A stretch of 64,000 nucleotides of DNA from Agrypnia vestita. Taxonomy: Eukaryota; Arthropoda; Insecta; Trichoptera; Phryganeidae. Below are positions 32,090 to 42,094 of the stretch, piece after piece; the first letter of the stretch is position 1; each line of letters opens with the position of its first letter. Location: NCBI GenBank assembly GCA_016648135.1, contig JADDOH010023038.1, positions 186,001 through 250,000 of the forward strand, given 5' to 3'. A program made the translations under genes and the position numbers. Under the pieces are notes generated by a model that worked only from the letters and a program-made list of their open reading frames with translations, was not told the DNA's origin and ran no database searches.

Positions 32090-32700
32090 TTATAATTTAA
32101 TCTGCAGATTTTATACATTATCTACATAATATTTGGCAGTGATTACAAGCATGGTAAAGCAATTTTACCGTATTTTGCAAAATTCTCAAACATTAACATC
32201 CCTTTGACATTATGGGATTATACTGCAAATATTATTTTTTTGTTTTTTTACTCATTCTTATAGCTTAAAGTTTTATGAACAATTTGAGTCATCACTTATA
32301 TAAAAAAAAATCAATAACCGGCTGAGTTACATCAATGTGAAGCTAGCATTGTATTAAATTTTTAAACGACGTTAATTTTAAACTTCCTTTTTATAATGGT
32401 GGAGAAAATATCTTAAAAATTATTTGGCCGATTTTGTTCAAATTTTGCACAAATCTTTCTTAAATTATTACCTAAGATGAAGCGTACGATTTGTTTTAAT
32501 AAAATGCGCCGTATGCGTAAAATGAATTTTCAACTTCAATTTTTTTCGAAAAAAATAAAATTATTTTCGAACTGATTTCATTTTCACAAAAAAATTATCG
32601 ATGTGTTGCATCATAGACATTAAATCATTTAACAAGAAAAAAATTAACTTTTTCATTTCTCTAATAGCTTCGTCTCTGTGAGACATATAATTTATCATAA
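32090..32700. other. no gene seen
   Basis: AT-rich, with no repeat or coding signal recognised apart from the string AGCTTCGTCTCTGTGAGACA at 32667-32687, a word also present at 8448 and 62545 in a dispersed repeat. Confidence 0.45.
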
Positions 32701-33279
32701 TCTATACTAATATTACAAAGAGGTAAAGTTTGTAAGTTTAAATGTAAGAGGTAATCTCCGAAACTACTCATCCGATTTCAAAAATTCTTTCACTAATACT
32801 TAGAAGAGACATTCAGGATGGACGTACTTAGGTTATATATTATAAAATAAAAGGGCTTTTCGTGGAGAACAATTTTGCAACCAAGTCGACGAAAAAACGG
32901 TCGAGCGAATGCGTTTCTTAAGAACGCTGCCTTAATGGCAAGAGATATAAATGCTTTTCATAGAAAAGTTGTAGAGCTTAAAAAGGCCTATAAAAAGTCC
33001 GCAACGACGTATATCTATATGTTAAGATTAATTCAAAAATTGAATATGAATAAAATATGTATTTTAAATGAATTTTAATTTATCGGGGGTAATTTAAGTA
33101 AGTAATATAAAATTTTTATTAAAATAAATTTGCTTATAGCCAGGAAAATTTTATGTAGATAAAAATTGCCTTTTACATAACATTGTTTGGTCGAGTAGTT
33201 TAGATTATATTGATTTTTCACTGATACTCTTATAGTCTCAAACTGAACTCCACGCGGGCGAAGCTGCGGACACAGCTAG
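32701..33279 (+). mobile_element. non-autonomous Helitron, 579 bp
   Basis: Starts TCTATACTAATATTACAAAG after a host A. Ends with the hairpin CGCGG GCGAAG CTGCG, then GACACAG and CTAG before a host T. The interior parallels 23361-23922. A 67-codon frame at 32875-33078 (MQPSRRKNGRANAFLKNAAL onward) has a partly preserved counterpart in that copy but includes frame changes there, so it is probably not a selected gene. No helicase. Among the best-preserved Helitron ends in the window. Confidence 0.85.
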
Positions 33280-33965
33280 TTAAATACATACATATATAGA
33301 CAGTGGCTTAAACCAAGTGAATTTGAGTTTAATTAAATTTTTTATTCTCATTAATAGTACGTAAACGCTACACACTTTTAGGCGATTTTAAATTCGTTAA
33401 AAGTAAAATTATTACACAAAATTACCTCGTCCATTTGCAATGTCTCTTCGTTCAATTCTAGATTTTCATTTTTCATTCTTGTCACAGTTGGGGTCCATCT
33501 GACCCCATGAGATTGGACGACCATTGTGTGAACAACTGTGACCTCGCCTTTGTGTTTGATATTACACAGGTAAGGTCCATTTGAATGTTATTTTATAAGC
33601 ATTTAGTACATTAGATGTTTTTACAAGCAAATGATTATGCAATGTGTAGGGTTGATTTAATATAGGGGTTAATTAAGTCTGGGCTGCGATTGGTGAAAAG
33701 CGAAAACAAAACAAGGGTAGATTTTTCATGTACTTTCAACTAATATACCTAATTATAACAATATTTTATATGTATATATATAGAATCCAATTACTGGATT
33801 AGTCCACTGTGGGATTATTATTTAATTAACTGCAACATGTAAAAAATATCGGAAATTTGCCAAGCCCTAGCATATATTTATAGCACATTTTTGTCGGTCT
33901 GCAGAGAGGCGGCCGTAGCTACATGGGTTGATCGGCCGGTTCGGTTTTGGTGACCCGGGGTTCAA
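33280..33965. other. no gene seen; short repeat piece
   Basis: 33484-33543 contains TCACAGTTG and CAACTGTGA about 50 bases apart, with GGGGTCCATCTGACCCC between them, a small stem-loop of unknown origin. 33865-33925 (CCAAGCCCTAGCATATA, AGAGAGGCGGCCGTAG) is a short copy of the dispersed repeat described at 8476-8660. Confidence 0.4.
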
Positions 33966-34085
33966 ACTAAAGATGCCACGAATATTCGGCAACTATTCGG
34001 TATTCGGCCTATTCGGCCATTTTTTTTGCTATTCGGTATTCGGCCGAATAATACGTACTATTCGGCCGAATACCGAATACCAAAG
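33966..34085. repeat. ATTCGG-rich hAT terminal region with palindrome
   Basis: About ten copies of the word ATTCGG, or its complement CCGAAT, lie between AAAGATGCCACGAATATTCG and the transposase stop region. They include perfect 20-bp arms (ATTCGGTATTCGGCCGAATA and its complement) around ATACGTAC at about 34028-34075. Subterminal repeats of this kind, close to an AAAGATGCC-like end, are usual in hAT elements, where they serve as transposase binding sites. The opposite terminal repeat was not found. Confidence 0.6.
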
Positions 34086-34147
34086 TATGTAAAAAAAGAG
34101 ACGTTATATTACTCAAAATTACGTATTTATTTCCAAATTACAACACT

Positions 34148-35922
34148 TTAGTAATTAAAATTGATCAGTGGTAAATTGTGATGGATAAAAACAAGCTTTT
34201 CAGCATTTTTTGGTAGCAAACGATTACGCTTTTCATCGTAAATGTTACCAGCCTCTGAAAGTAGCCTCTCACTATACACACTACTTCCAGGAGAAGAAAG
34301 ATAAACTTTAGCAAATTTAGAAAGGCTTGGGTATTGTTTTTCGTTTGCTAACCACCACTTGTAAGGATCGGCCTTCCGATCTAGGCGAGCTGTTTTCAAA
34401 TAAAAATCCAACTCGTTTGCAACAGCATTCTTCTCCAGGTCCTTCTCATCATTAACATTTCGCATATTATCTGTAGCGACTTCCTCAAAGCAGTTCTAGA
34501 AACTGTCGTGTATTTCAATAGACCTATCATTTTCATTCAAGTTTCTTTTCTTGCGCAGTGGAGAAGAATCGTCATCGGTAGATTCATCACAACTTATTTT
34601 CTTATGAGTTTCTAGAAGAATTTTTTGTCTTGCTGTTTCTGCTTGAACCAATCCTAGGAAACTCGTTTTGAAGCGAGGATCCAGAAAAGTAGCAACCAGA
34701 TATTTGGTTTTTTCATCTAAACTGAATCGTCTTTCAAGCTCGGCTTGCAGTGAAGATCTCATTGTTACTAAATTTGGTACTTTCTCAGCTGTCTCTGCTT
34801 TTCCCAGATATTTTAATAAAGTTACTGCATGTGGAATCACTTCGGAGATGCAAGAGATACCTGAGCTGGTTATTTTTGTAATCTCTTCCAATGGTTTGAG
34901 GAGTTTGATACATTGTTCCAATAGTTCCCATTGAGCATGCGTCAGATTTAGTAAGGTTTCATGATCTGTTATGTACAAGGAGATAGCGCGCTTTTGTTCT
35001 AATAATCGCTCCATTAAATAATACGTAGAATTCCAGCGTGTACTCACATCTTGTATTAGCTGGTGGTTTGGCAAATTAAGTTCTTGTTGAATGGATTTAA
35101 GTTTCTGCTCTGCTAAGCCAGAATGATTAAAATAGGTAACAATTCGACTCGCAGCAGCTATCATCTGTAGTACTTCTGGTTGAGATTTTAGCGACTCCTC
35201 TATAGCTCGTTGCACTGAATGAATAAAGCTCCTGCCTGAATCCTGCATCTTGCACACCTTTTATCATATTAGAGCCACTATCATGGACAAGTAAATGGAC
35301 TTTGGATTGAGGAATATTTCTGTAATAGCATTGAGTTCTTTTGCAATATTGATACCAGAATGTGAGCCGGGAAATGATTTCATAGCTAAAACGCCATGTT
35401 CTAGAATGAACTCTGGAGATATCCAGTGCGCACTGAGACTCAGAAAGCTCTCGTTATTGTGCTGGCATGTCCATATATCAGATGTCATTGATAATGCTGC
35501 TGCCTGTGAAATACTGGCTTCTATTTTAGCACAAATTCTATTGTATATATCAGGAACAATTTTCTCGGTCATGTAAGTGCGACCAGGTACTTTATAATGG
35601 GGCAAAGCGTTTGCCATTAGCCTCTGGAATCCAACTCGTTCAACAAGTGACAATGGTTCGTTGTCTAAAGCAATCATTTCGCCAATCAAGTAGTGATATT
35701 TTATTGATTTCGGATCATTAATGTCCCAGAGCAAATTCCTTTCTGATGTTTCCTTCAGTGTTAGCTGCCGTTCTTTTGGTCTGGACGTTCCAGGTACTGG
35801 TGACATCGTGGAACCGGTAGAAGTACCGCCCGTGTTGCTGGCATTTGTCGATGGAACATTAATTAAAGCGGCGTATTGGTCACCATGTTTGGTTTTAAGA
35901 TGGTTTTTTAAAGAGGTTGTAG
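34148..35922 (-). pseudogene. BED-finger hAT transposase (ZBED type)
   Basis: Minus-strand hAT transposase in three pieces. It begins just after a splice-acceptor-like TTTATTTACAG, with the second half of a BED zinc finger (TTSLKNHLKTKHGDQYAAL). The RNase H-like core follows: TSDIWT (first Asp), VHDSGSN (second Asp, in a shifted frame), HSVQRAIEE, and DVSTRWNSTYYLMERL. It ends in the dimerisation region with SSVYSERLLSEAG (catalytic Glu region), DEKRNRLLPKN and FIHHNLP, with the stop at 34148. Lesions: frameshifts near 35330 and 35232, and an in-frame TAG at 34496-34498. The first exon, with the Cys pair of the BED finger, was not located upstream. Confidence 0.9.
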
Positions 35923-37043
35923 CTGTAAATAAAAAAACTAAAATTAATTATAATTAAATAAGTTATTTTATTTCCCCCTGTCAATCTTATAGGAAATCGA
36001 ACAAATATAAATAAATAATTTGTCAGAAAACTTTATTCCGAAACAACTTGGGCAATAAAAAATGTTATGTACTGTAAGTAAACCCTACAGATATTCAACA
36101 GAAAACCTATATTACTTTTGTCAATTACTAAGTGTAAGGAAGCTTTTTATCCTTGTTACTAGAAAAATATAAAACTGTGTCTTATGATCCAAATAAACGA
36201 AAAACTCACTTTGCTAGAACAAAATATAGAATGAATTCTGAAGGGTTAAGAATCTCAAATATACAAGTGTGTGAGATGTATACCTTACTACACTAACTTG
36301 ATTTAAAAATATACCTACTAGAAATAAAATTGAAACTGCTAGAACAAAATTACATGTAACTAACACTTATCCTAATTTAATATTTATATACTAATTCCAA
36401 TACTTTTGTACAAATAAAAGAATATTTCTAGCTCTGTCAACTAAAGTAAAATGTAGTTAATGTATGTTACGAAAGATCAGAGCACTCCGGCACAGGTATA
36501 ATGTTTTACCTAAAAGAGTGCGCCAATGAACTATTTATGAATTTATAATTTGGTAAAACAAAAAATATTTTTCCATTGTTCATTTCAATAAAAAAACGAT
36601 ATCTTTTATTTTTTAAATACCTACACAAGTAGGTATAGTACAACAACAAGTAAGTAAGTGGTTAACCAGTAAGACATAACCAGTTACCACCTACTTACGT
36701 AAACGTAGCTATTAAGTGAATAAAACTATTAAATTAAGTTAAGGTTTTACTATTTACTTACTTGCTTTATAAAAATAGTTTTGTCTCTGTGAAACTTCTT
36801 CAATTTATCTGAATTACGTATTATAGGATTTTGTGTTTTTGTGGGGTGCGATTTTCAGTTATAAAAGTATGCTTATTTAATTATTTTTATTATTATACTT
36901 CTCCTGACTAGATCAATAAATGTTAACACTTGAAAGTTATGAATAAAAGATTTTGGATAATCCTTTTGTTTTCTTAATATTATTTTGACTACCAGACGTT
37001 GTATATTTTCAATCGGGAGTAGACCTCTTTCCATTGAAGAATT
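35923..37043. other. probable hAT intron/5' flank, no gene seen
   Basis: Should contain the missing first exon and 5' end of the hAT element if they exist, but no BED Cys pair and no inverted match to the AAAGATGCC end was recognised. AT-rich. 36620-36700 has repeated AAGTAAGTAAGT-like words. Confidence 0.35.
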
Positions 37044-37046
37044 TAA

Positions 37047-37809
37047 AGCCATGTATTCACTAGGGGACAAATTGTCCCTCAACAGCACGCGCGGCATAGA
37101 GTCTACGTGACGTTGCAACGTCGTGCACTGTTCCGCGACCTCACGCACAACATAGCGCGGCATTTCTACGTGCCGTGGCAACGTTGCCATGCGCACGATA
37201 CCCGAGCGTACTCACTGCAACATTCCGCGGAGCGTCAGTACCACGTGGTATGTAAACAAGTGAATACGCATGCGCTGCATCTGTCAAGATGACAATGCGG
37301 GGAAACGAAATCGTTCTCGAACTCGTCGAGCTGTATCGATCGAAGATCGCATAGAATGTCCGTCCTTCTTTCTCTTTGCAGTAAATAATTTCGCATTCTC
37401 CTCTTTTTTCTCCTCTTACTTTTCGATAAACTCATTAACATAAACAGATACGCGGCTATCATCATAACCTCATAGGGCGATATATTTCCGCGACGTCTGG
37501 AAAACAATAATTATTTGCAAAAAGGACCTTGTTTTTAATAATATTCAATTTACTACAGTAAAACCTCGTTAATTTGAAATTGCGACCCAAAAAAACATTT
37601 AGAATTGCGCGGAACCCCGTTTTCGCCAAATGAGATACCGCAGCTGTCATCCATAACCTCATCGGATGACATTTCCGCGACAAGATATGTGAGTCCCGGT
37701 GTGTACACGTCAAATGACCGCGTCATTGTCCCCGAAACATGAGCGTAGATGTTGATGCGACATGTCGAGCGGAATGTTTCGCGATTTGTCCCCTAGTGAA
37801 TACATGGCT
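37047..37809 (-). mobile_element. internally deleted PIF/Harbinger element, 763 bp
   Basis: Perfect 26-bp inverted ends (AGCCATGTATTCACTAGGGG plus ACAAAT) are flanked by TAA on both sides (37044-37046 and 37810-37812), the 3-bp target duplication typical of PIF/Harbinger. It encloses a remnant of the transposase N-terminus. Two copies of a segment (CATAACCTCAT...TTTCCGCGAC) at about 37460-37495 and 37652-37682 show an internal duplication. Too short for the full nuclease and Myb-like genes, so it is non-autonomous. Confidence 0.85.
37235..37500 (-). pseudogene. Harbinger nuclease N-terminal remnant
   Basis: The minus-strand frame reads SPYEVMMIAAYLFMLMSLSK, SKRRKKRRMRNYLLQRERRT, then DILCDLRSIQLDEFENDF. 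A hydrophobic start, a cluster of basic residues, 'L-x-R-E-R', then 'L-x-x-L-R....F-x-N' is the usual N-terminus of the PIF/Harbinger DDE nuclease. After ENDF the similarity stops, and no DDE residues follow, consistent with an internal deletion. Placement inside TAA-flanked inverted ends supports the assignment. Confidence 0.6.
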
Positions 37810-37814
37810 TAAGG

Positions 37815-37874
37815 CACAATGTTCCGTTGTGTTGGTGTTGTTATCCGTAAACACCAACACAACGAAACAATGTG
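37815..37874 (+). repeat. shared 25-bp stem hairpin, locus 1
   Basis: Arms 37815-37839 and 37850-37874 pair with two mismatches (CCGTTGTGTTGGTGTT against AACACCAACACAACG). It starts three bases beyond the TAA duplicate of the Harbinger element. The same hairpin occurs at 58999-59058 with an even better stem, and a diverged form at 17838-17912. Confidence 0.85.
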
Positions 37875-38320
37875 GCTTCCACACCCTAATTAGATCGTCT
37901 TTCTTAAATGGACAGAGGTCCAGATGTGTTTTATATGCCGCTCTCCAGCTGATAACAGCTGTAACCTGTCAAAAATGACGGTAATTTTACATGGCGGTTC
38001 CTAAAGAATAAGCATTATTTTTTTTTTCAATCGATTCAGCAACATTGTAGATTGACATTTTTAAATATTGATTGTATTATTTGTATGTTGTATAAAACAT
38101 CTATAAAACACTCTGACGATGGATAAGTTTTTCCGAAACATGTGGGTATAATTAATAAAATATAAGTAGACATATACAAATAATATAATCAATGTTTAAG
38201 TACTAATTGATTTATTAAACAAAAAACTAATGAAAAAAAGACGAAAAGAAAAAACAAAAAAAGTTTTTATTAAAGAAGTTACGGACAGACAGACAACGAA
38301 ATTGTTGTTATTGGGATTGT
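37875..38320 (+). repeat. dispersed repeat pieces with CAGACAGAC tail
   Basis: 37965-38015 has CTGTCAAAAATGACGG and GGCGGTTCCTAAAGAATAAG. Related words are at 41455-41505, 51770-51815 (inverted) and 53650-53690. The stretch ends with GTTACGGACAGACAGACAAC, then GAAATTGTTGTT. In the middle (38113-38145) a CTGACGATGGATAAG word followed by CCGAAACATG resembles retroelement 3' signatures. Boundaries are uncertain. Confidence 0.45.
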
Positions 38321-38689
38321 TATTTTCCTGTTTTTTTTTTCAAATACGGGTAATTTTTTTCCTACCAGCCCGGATAATCGAGAGTCTAGTGTAGCAATGG
38401 GAGTGAGAAGCTCTCGCAGCAGCAGTTAGATTGTTCTGGAAAACAAAGATCTCCGATTCGATTATCACGACATTGTGATCTGTCATTATCGCTTTATTAT
38501 CGGCCGAGACACGCAGGCAGTACCTAGCCATCGATGACACGTCGAATATATATCGTGTGCATCAGACGCAGGGTTGCCACACTTCAATTTTATCGGGAAC
38601 TTAAATGATTTAACTTCTTCAAAAAGAGAAAAAATTATTTAATGGTGACACTTTTAGCAAAAATATACTAGGTGTAAACCGTCAAAATG

Positions 38690-39320
38690 ATGTAGGTTAA
38701 ATAATGATAAATATTTATTTATTCATATAAAAAAATGTTAAATTATTATTATTAGGATAATGATATATTTATACTGTTATGGGGATTTTTGTGGTGGACA
38801 TTTTGTATTTGTACCAAATTTCCGTAGATCTGTTGTCGTTGGACCCAAAGTTCGTAGACCTTTTATTATTTAAATGACGTAGGTTAAATAATGATAAATA
38901 TTTAATTATTCATAAAAAATAAAAAAAGTTAAATTATTATTAGTTGTTATTTTATCGTTGGGAAATTTTTTGTAGTCCTTTTGTCGCTGTACAAATTTTT
39001 GTGGACTTTTTGGTTGGACCAAATAGCTGTGGTCCTTTTGTCGTAGACCAAATGGCTGTGGACCTTTTGTCGTAGACCGTATGTTGTGGACATTTTGTCG
39101 TGGACCTCATGTCTTGGACCTCTTGTCGTGGACCTGTTATCGCGGACCCTTTGTCATGGACGTTTTGTCGTAGAACTTTTATCGTGGACCCTTTGTTGTG
39201 GACTTTTTATCTTAGACCTCTTGTCGTGGACTTTTTGTCGTGGAAATTTTGTTATGGACCCTTTGTCGTAGACCTTTTGTCGTTGGACCAAATGTTCGTG
39301 GACCTTTTGTCTTTCTGAAA
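38690..39320 (+). repeat. degenerate TTGTCGTGGACC minisatellite, locus 1
   Basis: The words TTTTGTCGTGGACC / TTGTCGTAGACC recur irregularly (units of about 18 bp and multiples) from about 38790, most densely at 39000-39320. Long frames reading MDLMSWTSCRG-like repeats are by-products of the tandem structure, not proteins. A sister array in the opposite orientation lies at 51480-51740. Both are bordered by a TTATTATTAGGATAATGATA-like string. Confidence 0.8.
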
Positions 39321-39384
39321 AAAGAATATAACAAAGTTTTTATAAAATAAACTATCGACGTTACACGAAGTTACGGGAACAGGC

Positions 39385-39553
39385 AGACTGACGGACGGAC
39401 GGACAGACAGACAGACGGAAAAACGAACAGACGGACAGACGGACAGACGGACATACGGACAGACGGACAGACGGACAGACGGACAGACGGACAGACGGAC
39501 AGACGGACAGACGGACAGACGGACAGACGGACAGACGGACAGACGGACAGACA
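39385..39553 (+). repeat. (ACAGACGG)n microsatellite
   Basis: About twenty octamer units of ACAGACGG, uniform in the right two thirds and with a few variants in the left third. It ends in CAGACAATGAAATTATTATA, the tail of the CAGACAGAC-tailed repeats, so it appears to have grown out of such a tail. Minus-strand frames (SVCPSVRL repeats) are shadows. Confidence 0.95.
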
Positions 39554-39589
39554 ATGAAATTATTATAATTGGGATTACATGACTGGCTG

Positions 39590-39880
39590 TTTGTACCTGG
39601 CGTTGCACGGGTTAAGGATTTATATTTGTGGGGGACACTATTCTTTTGTAAAGTCTCTAACAAATTTTTTTTTTCCATTTAATCCAGGGATGGCCTATGT
39701 ATTCCGCCGGTACCTAAAGAATATATATGCAAAATTTGGGTTAGATCTGAGAGTGAGGAAATGTCTCCTATGTTACCCGCCGGGTCCTAAAGAATAAATT
39801 TGCAAATTTTGAGTCAAAACGGACAAACGGTGTAGATTTGTATAGAAAACAGACAGATAGACGTTGAGTTTTATTTAACT
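39590..39880 (-). mobile_element. Helitron fragment, 16-kb family
   Basis: Carries TGGCGTTGCACGGGTTAAGG, TTACCCGCCGGGTCCTAAAG, AAATTTTGAGTC, GTGTAGATTTGTATAGAAAA and CAGACGTTGAGTTTTAT-like end words, in the same order as 16129-16664 (minus). The CTAG terminus is replaced by GACTGGCTG and the interior has fewer units. Degenerate. Confidence 0.65.
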
Positions 39881-40299
39881 TGGTTAATTTAAATTTTTTA
39901 TCAGATAGTCCTGCTGCGTGTACCATAAGAATGCACATAATAAGTTTTCCTTGTCAAAATAATAAGAAAGACTGTTAATTTTTTCTCATTTATAGCTGGC
40001 TCTCGAACAGCAGCAAAGCCACGAGATTTTCTTTAGATTCTTTCGGTTCTGGACCGTCATCTCGCGGCGTGGCAGCCCTGTTCGCGGGTCTGCCATTGCC
40101 GGTCGCATTTTTCACACTCTGCTGGGCCAATCACACTTTCGATTATCACGTGATCTCTCGCGTTTGCTTTTCAAATTGTTGGGAGGAAAAAATGCAGCGC
40201 TTTGCACACCGCGGAGGAATGCCGGCGGCCACAGCCGCAGTCCTGCAATCGGACCCCGCTGTCGATTGAAGAACTTTATTGTTTGTGACGTACCTGTAT

Positions 40300-40420
40300 A
40301 TCTCTGCCTTGGAGCTTCGAAACTGGAGAGAGCTGGCACCAGACGGAGATGAGTGGAGGAAAATTATTGAGGAGGCCAAGACCCACCAAGGGTTGCAGTG
40401 CCAAGAATGATGATGATGAC
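40300..40420 (+). pseudogene. LINE 3' terminus with (GAT)n tail
   Basis: The reading ELRNWRELAPDGDEWRKIIE, then EAKTHQGLQCQE and a stop, followed by GATGATGATGA, is the extreme C-terminus and simple-repeat tail of an insect LINE ('D-x-x-x-W-R-x-I-x-x-A-x-x-H'). Nothing of the RT remains. 40055-40260 upstream is GC-rich with overlapping unassigned frames. Confidence 0.6.
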
Positions 40421-40599
40421 GTACCTATTTTTAAATCTTGTTTGTTTGTTCGTATTTTATGCGCTGCCATACCGTTCGTCCAATTGCGATAAAACTTTGT
40501 CAAATCGTTGCTTGCATTTCCGCGAAGGTTATAGGCGTAGTACAATTAATTAACAGTTGGACTTATATGTAAAAATCAATCATTTTTTGTTTGTTCATA

Positions 40600-41171
40600 T
40601 TTTATGCACTGTCATCCCTGATATATTTTCCATGAAAATCTATACCGTTCGACTGATGTGAACCAAATTTTGCACACATATTCTTTAAGACCTGGCGGGT
40701 AACATAAGTGACCCTGATATATTTTGTTTGACCGATCTGACCCGAATTTGGCATGATTATTCTTTAGGACCCGATGGGTAACATACTTTACTCTCCCATA
40801 ATATTTTCAATACAAATCTACACCATTTGACCGATTTCACCCAAATTTTCTATATTTATTCTTTAGGACTCGGCGGAAAACATGGGCCACATTTTCCTCT
40901 CCCCTTTAAATTACTCTCTCCCCTTGCTATATTCTCTGAACAAACCCGTACCATTCGCCAGATTTTACCCAAATTTTGCACACTTTTTCTTCAGGACCCA
41001 ATGGAAAACATAGGCAACATTTCCTCCCGGGCATCCCATCCATCCCTGCCTAGATGAAATGAAGACTTTGTTTTTATAGAGCCATTGTAAACAATATAAC
41101 CTGTGTTAACTCCCACAAACTTATTTTTAACTTAATCCTTAACCCGTGCAACGCAGGGTACGAACAGCTAG
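40600..41171 (+). mobile_element. Helitron, 16-kb family, 3' end intact
   Basis: Plus-oriented relative of 16129-16664. At least four internal units carry AATCTATACCGTTCGAC-like, CCAAATTTTGCACA-like and TTCTTTAGGACC-like words. It ends CCTTAACCCGTGCAACGCAG, GGTACGAACAG, CTAG next to a host T. Units are more diverged than in the 16-kb copy. The 5' end was not found with certainty near 40600, so it may be truncated. Confidence 0.65.
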
Positions 41172-41444
41172 TCCTTTATATTAACTTCACCGCTGATCTT
41201 GATTTGGAAAAATCTTGGAAGTGAAAATGAACACACTTACCGTCATCCAATCGAGCTAAAATTTTGCACATCGAATCGATGTCGATGACAGTGCATCTTA
41301 GTAGTTTAGATTTCGGGGCGTACACAAAAAATACAAATTTATCTCACGGTATGAACATCACCAGATATATGTAAGTACATGCAAGTACATATCTAATTTC
41401 TGGTAGTATTCTAAAATGATATAAATCATGGACACTTTAGAAAC

Positions 41445-41735
41445 CAGCCGTGACTCGTCAAAAATGACGGTACATTTACTTGTCGGTTCCTAAGGAATAA
41501 GTATTTATTTATTTTATTAAAAAATTCTTGAAAAAATTGTTCGAAATAAATTCTCGAATTTTTTTTTCTTAAAGTATACTGGATAAAAAAAAAACAATAT
41601 ATGTATCAGCCCACTATCCCAATTACAAGTGTCTTTGGACAGCTCTAGCAATATGCATATGTACATATTACATTTAATCAATTCAGTGAGATTATGTACG
41701 AATATATAAATAGTAATGTAACCCGTCAAAAATGA
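41445..41735 (-). mobile_element. LINE 3' untranslated fragment
   Basis: On the minus strand, 41609-41650 reads AAGACACTTGTAATTGGGAT followed by AGTGGGCTGAT, the 3' UTR word of the LINE end at 1760-1790. An AAAATAAATAAATA-type tail is at the other side (about 41503-41515). Preceded on the plus strand by a CTCGTCAAAAATGACGG-type dispersed repeat edge. No coding part. Confidence 0.45.
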
Positions 41736-41884
41736 CGAAACATTGGTTCGCGTCTTTGCTAAGTCCTAGTATATATTTTTATCTTTTTGGTGATCCACGG
41801 AGAGGCGGCGGTAGCAACATGCGTTAAGCGGCGTTAAAAGTGCTCCAATTAAATTCGCGTCCAGTGACTTTGGTAAATAAACAA
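41736..41884 (-). repeat. dispersed repeat body (copy of 8476-8660)
   Basis: On the minus strand: GCCGCCTCTCCGTGGAT, TATATACTAGGACTTAGCAA, AGACGCGAACC, and just left of it a GTCATTTTTGACGGGTTA box. Matches the 8520-8650 body in order. Non-coding. Confidence 0.55.
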
Positions 41885-42045
41885 GGTGTAGTGGTCACGA
41901 CGCTTGCCTGGTGATTTTGAGGTCGGTGTTTCCAGCATCATTCCAGGACACCAGAAAGTTAGTACTATTTTCATACAAGCATGTAGTTTAGTATGAAAAT
42001 GGTTTGAATATTGATGCGGCGCGTATTCAGTGTTCTCGCCTTTAT
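41885..42045 (+). mobile_element. tRNA-derived SINE, copy B
   Basis: The head GGTGTAGTGGTCACGACGCT is a good A box. The B-box region is decayed (GGTCGGTGTTTCCAGC). The tail has TCCAGGACACCAG, TTTTCATACAAGCATG, GAATATTGATGCGGCGCGTA. Same order as copies at 29262, 42975 and 54474. Confidence 0.75.
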
Positions 42046-42094
42046 TTAAAATAAAATATAAAAATAAAAACTTGATTTCATTTTACATCTTTCA

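Noticed and set aside
32875..33078. Helitron-encoded small protein
   Set aside because: The relative at 23361-23922 has the same region but with frame changes, so no evidence of selection on the frame.
39086..39318. Repeated WTSCRG/LLSWTLC-type proteins
   Set aside because: Translations of the GGACC minisatellite; overlapping frames are equally open, and the same appears on the other locus at 51315-51701.
39252..39678. Long frames encoding SVCPSVRL repeats
   Set aside because: They are translations of the (ACAGACGG)n microsatellite, open in several frames because the period is not selected for coding.
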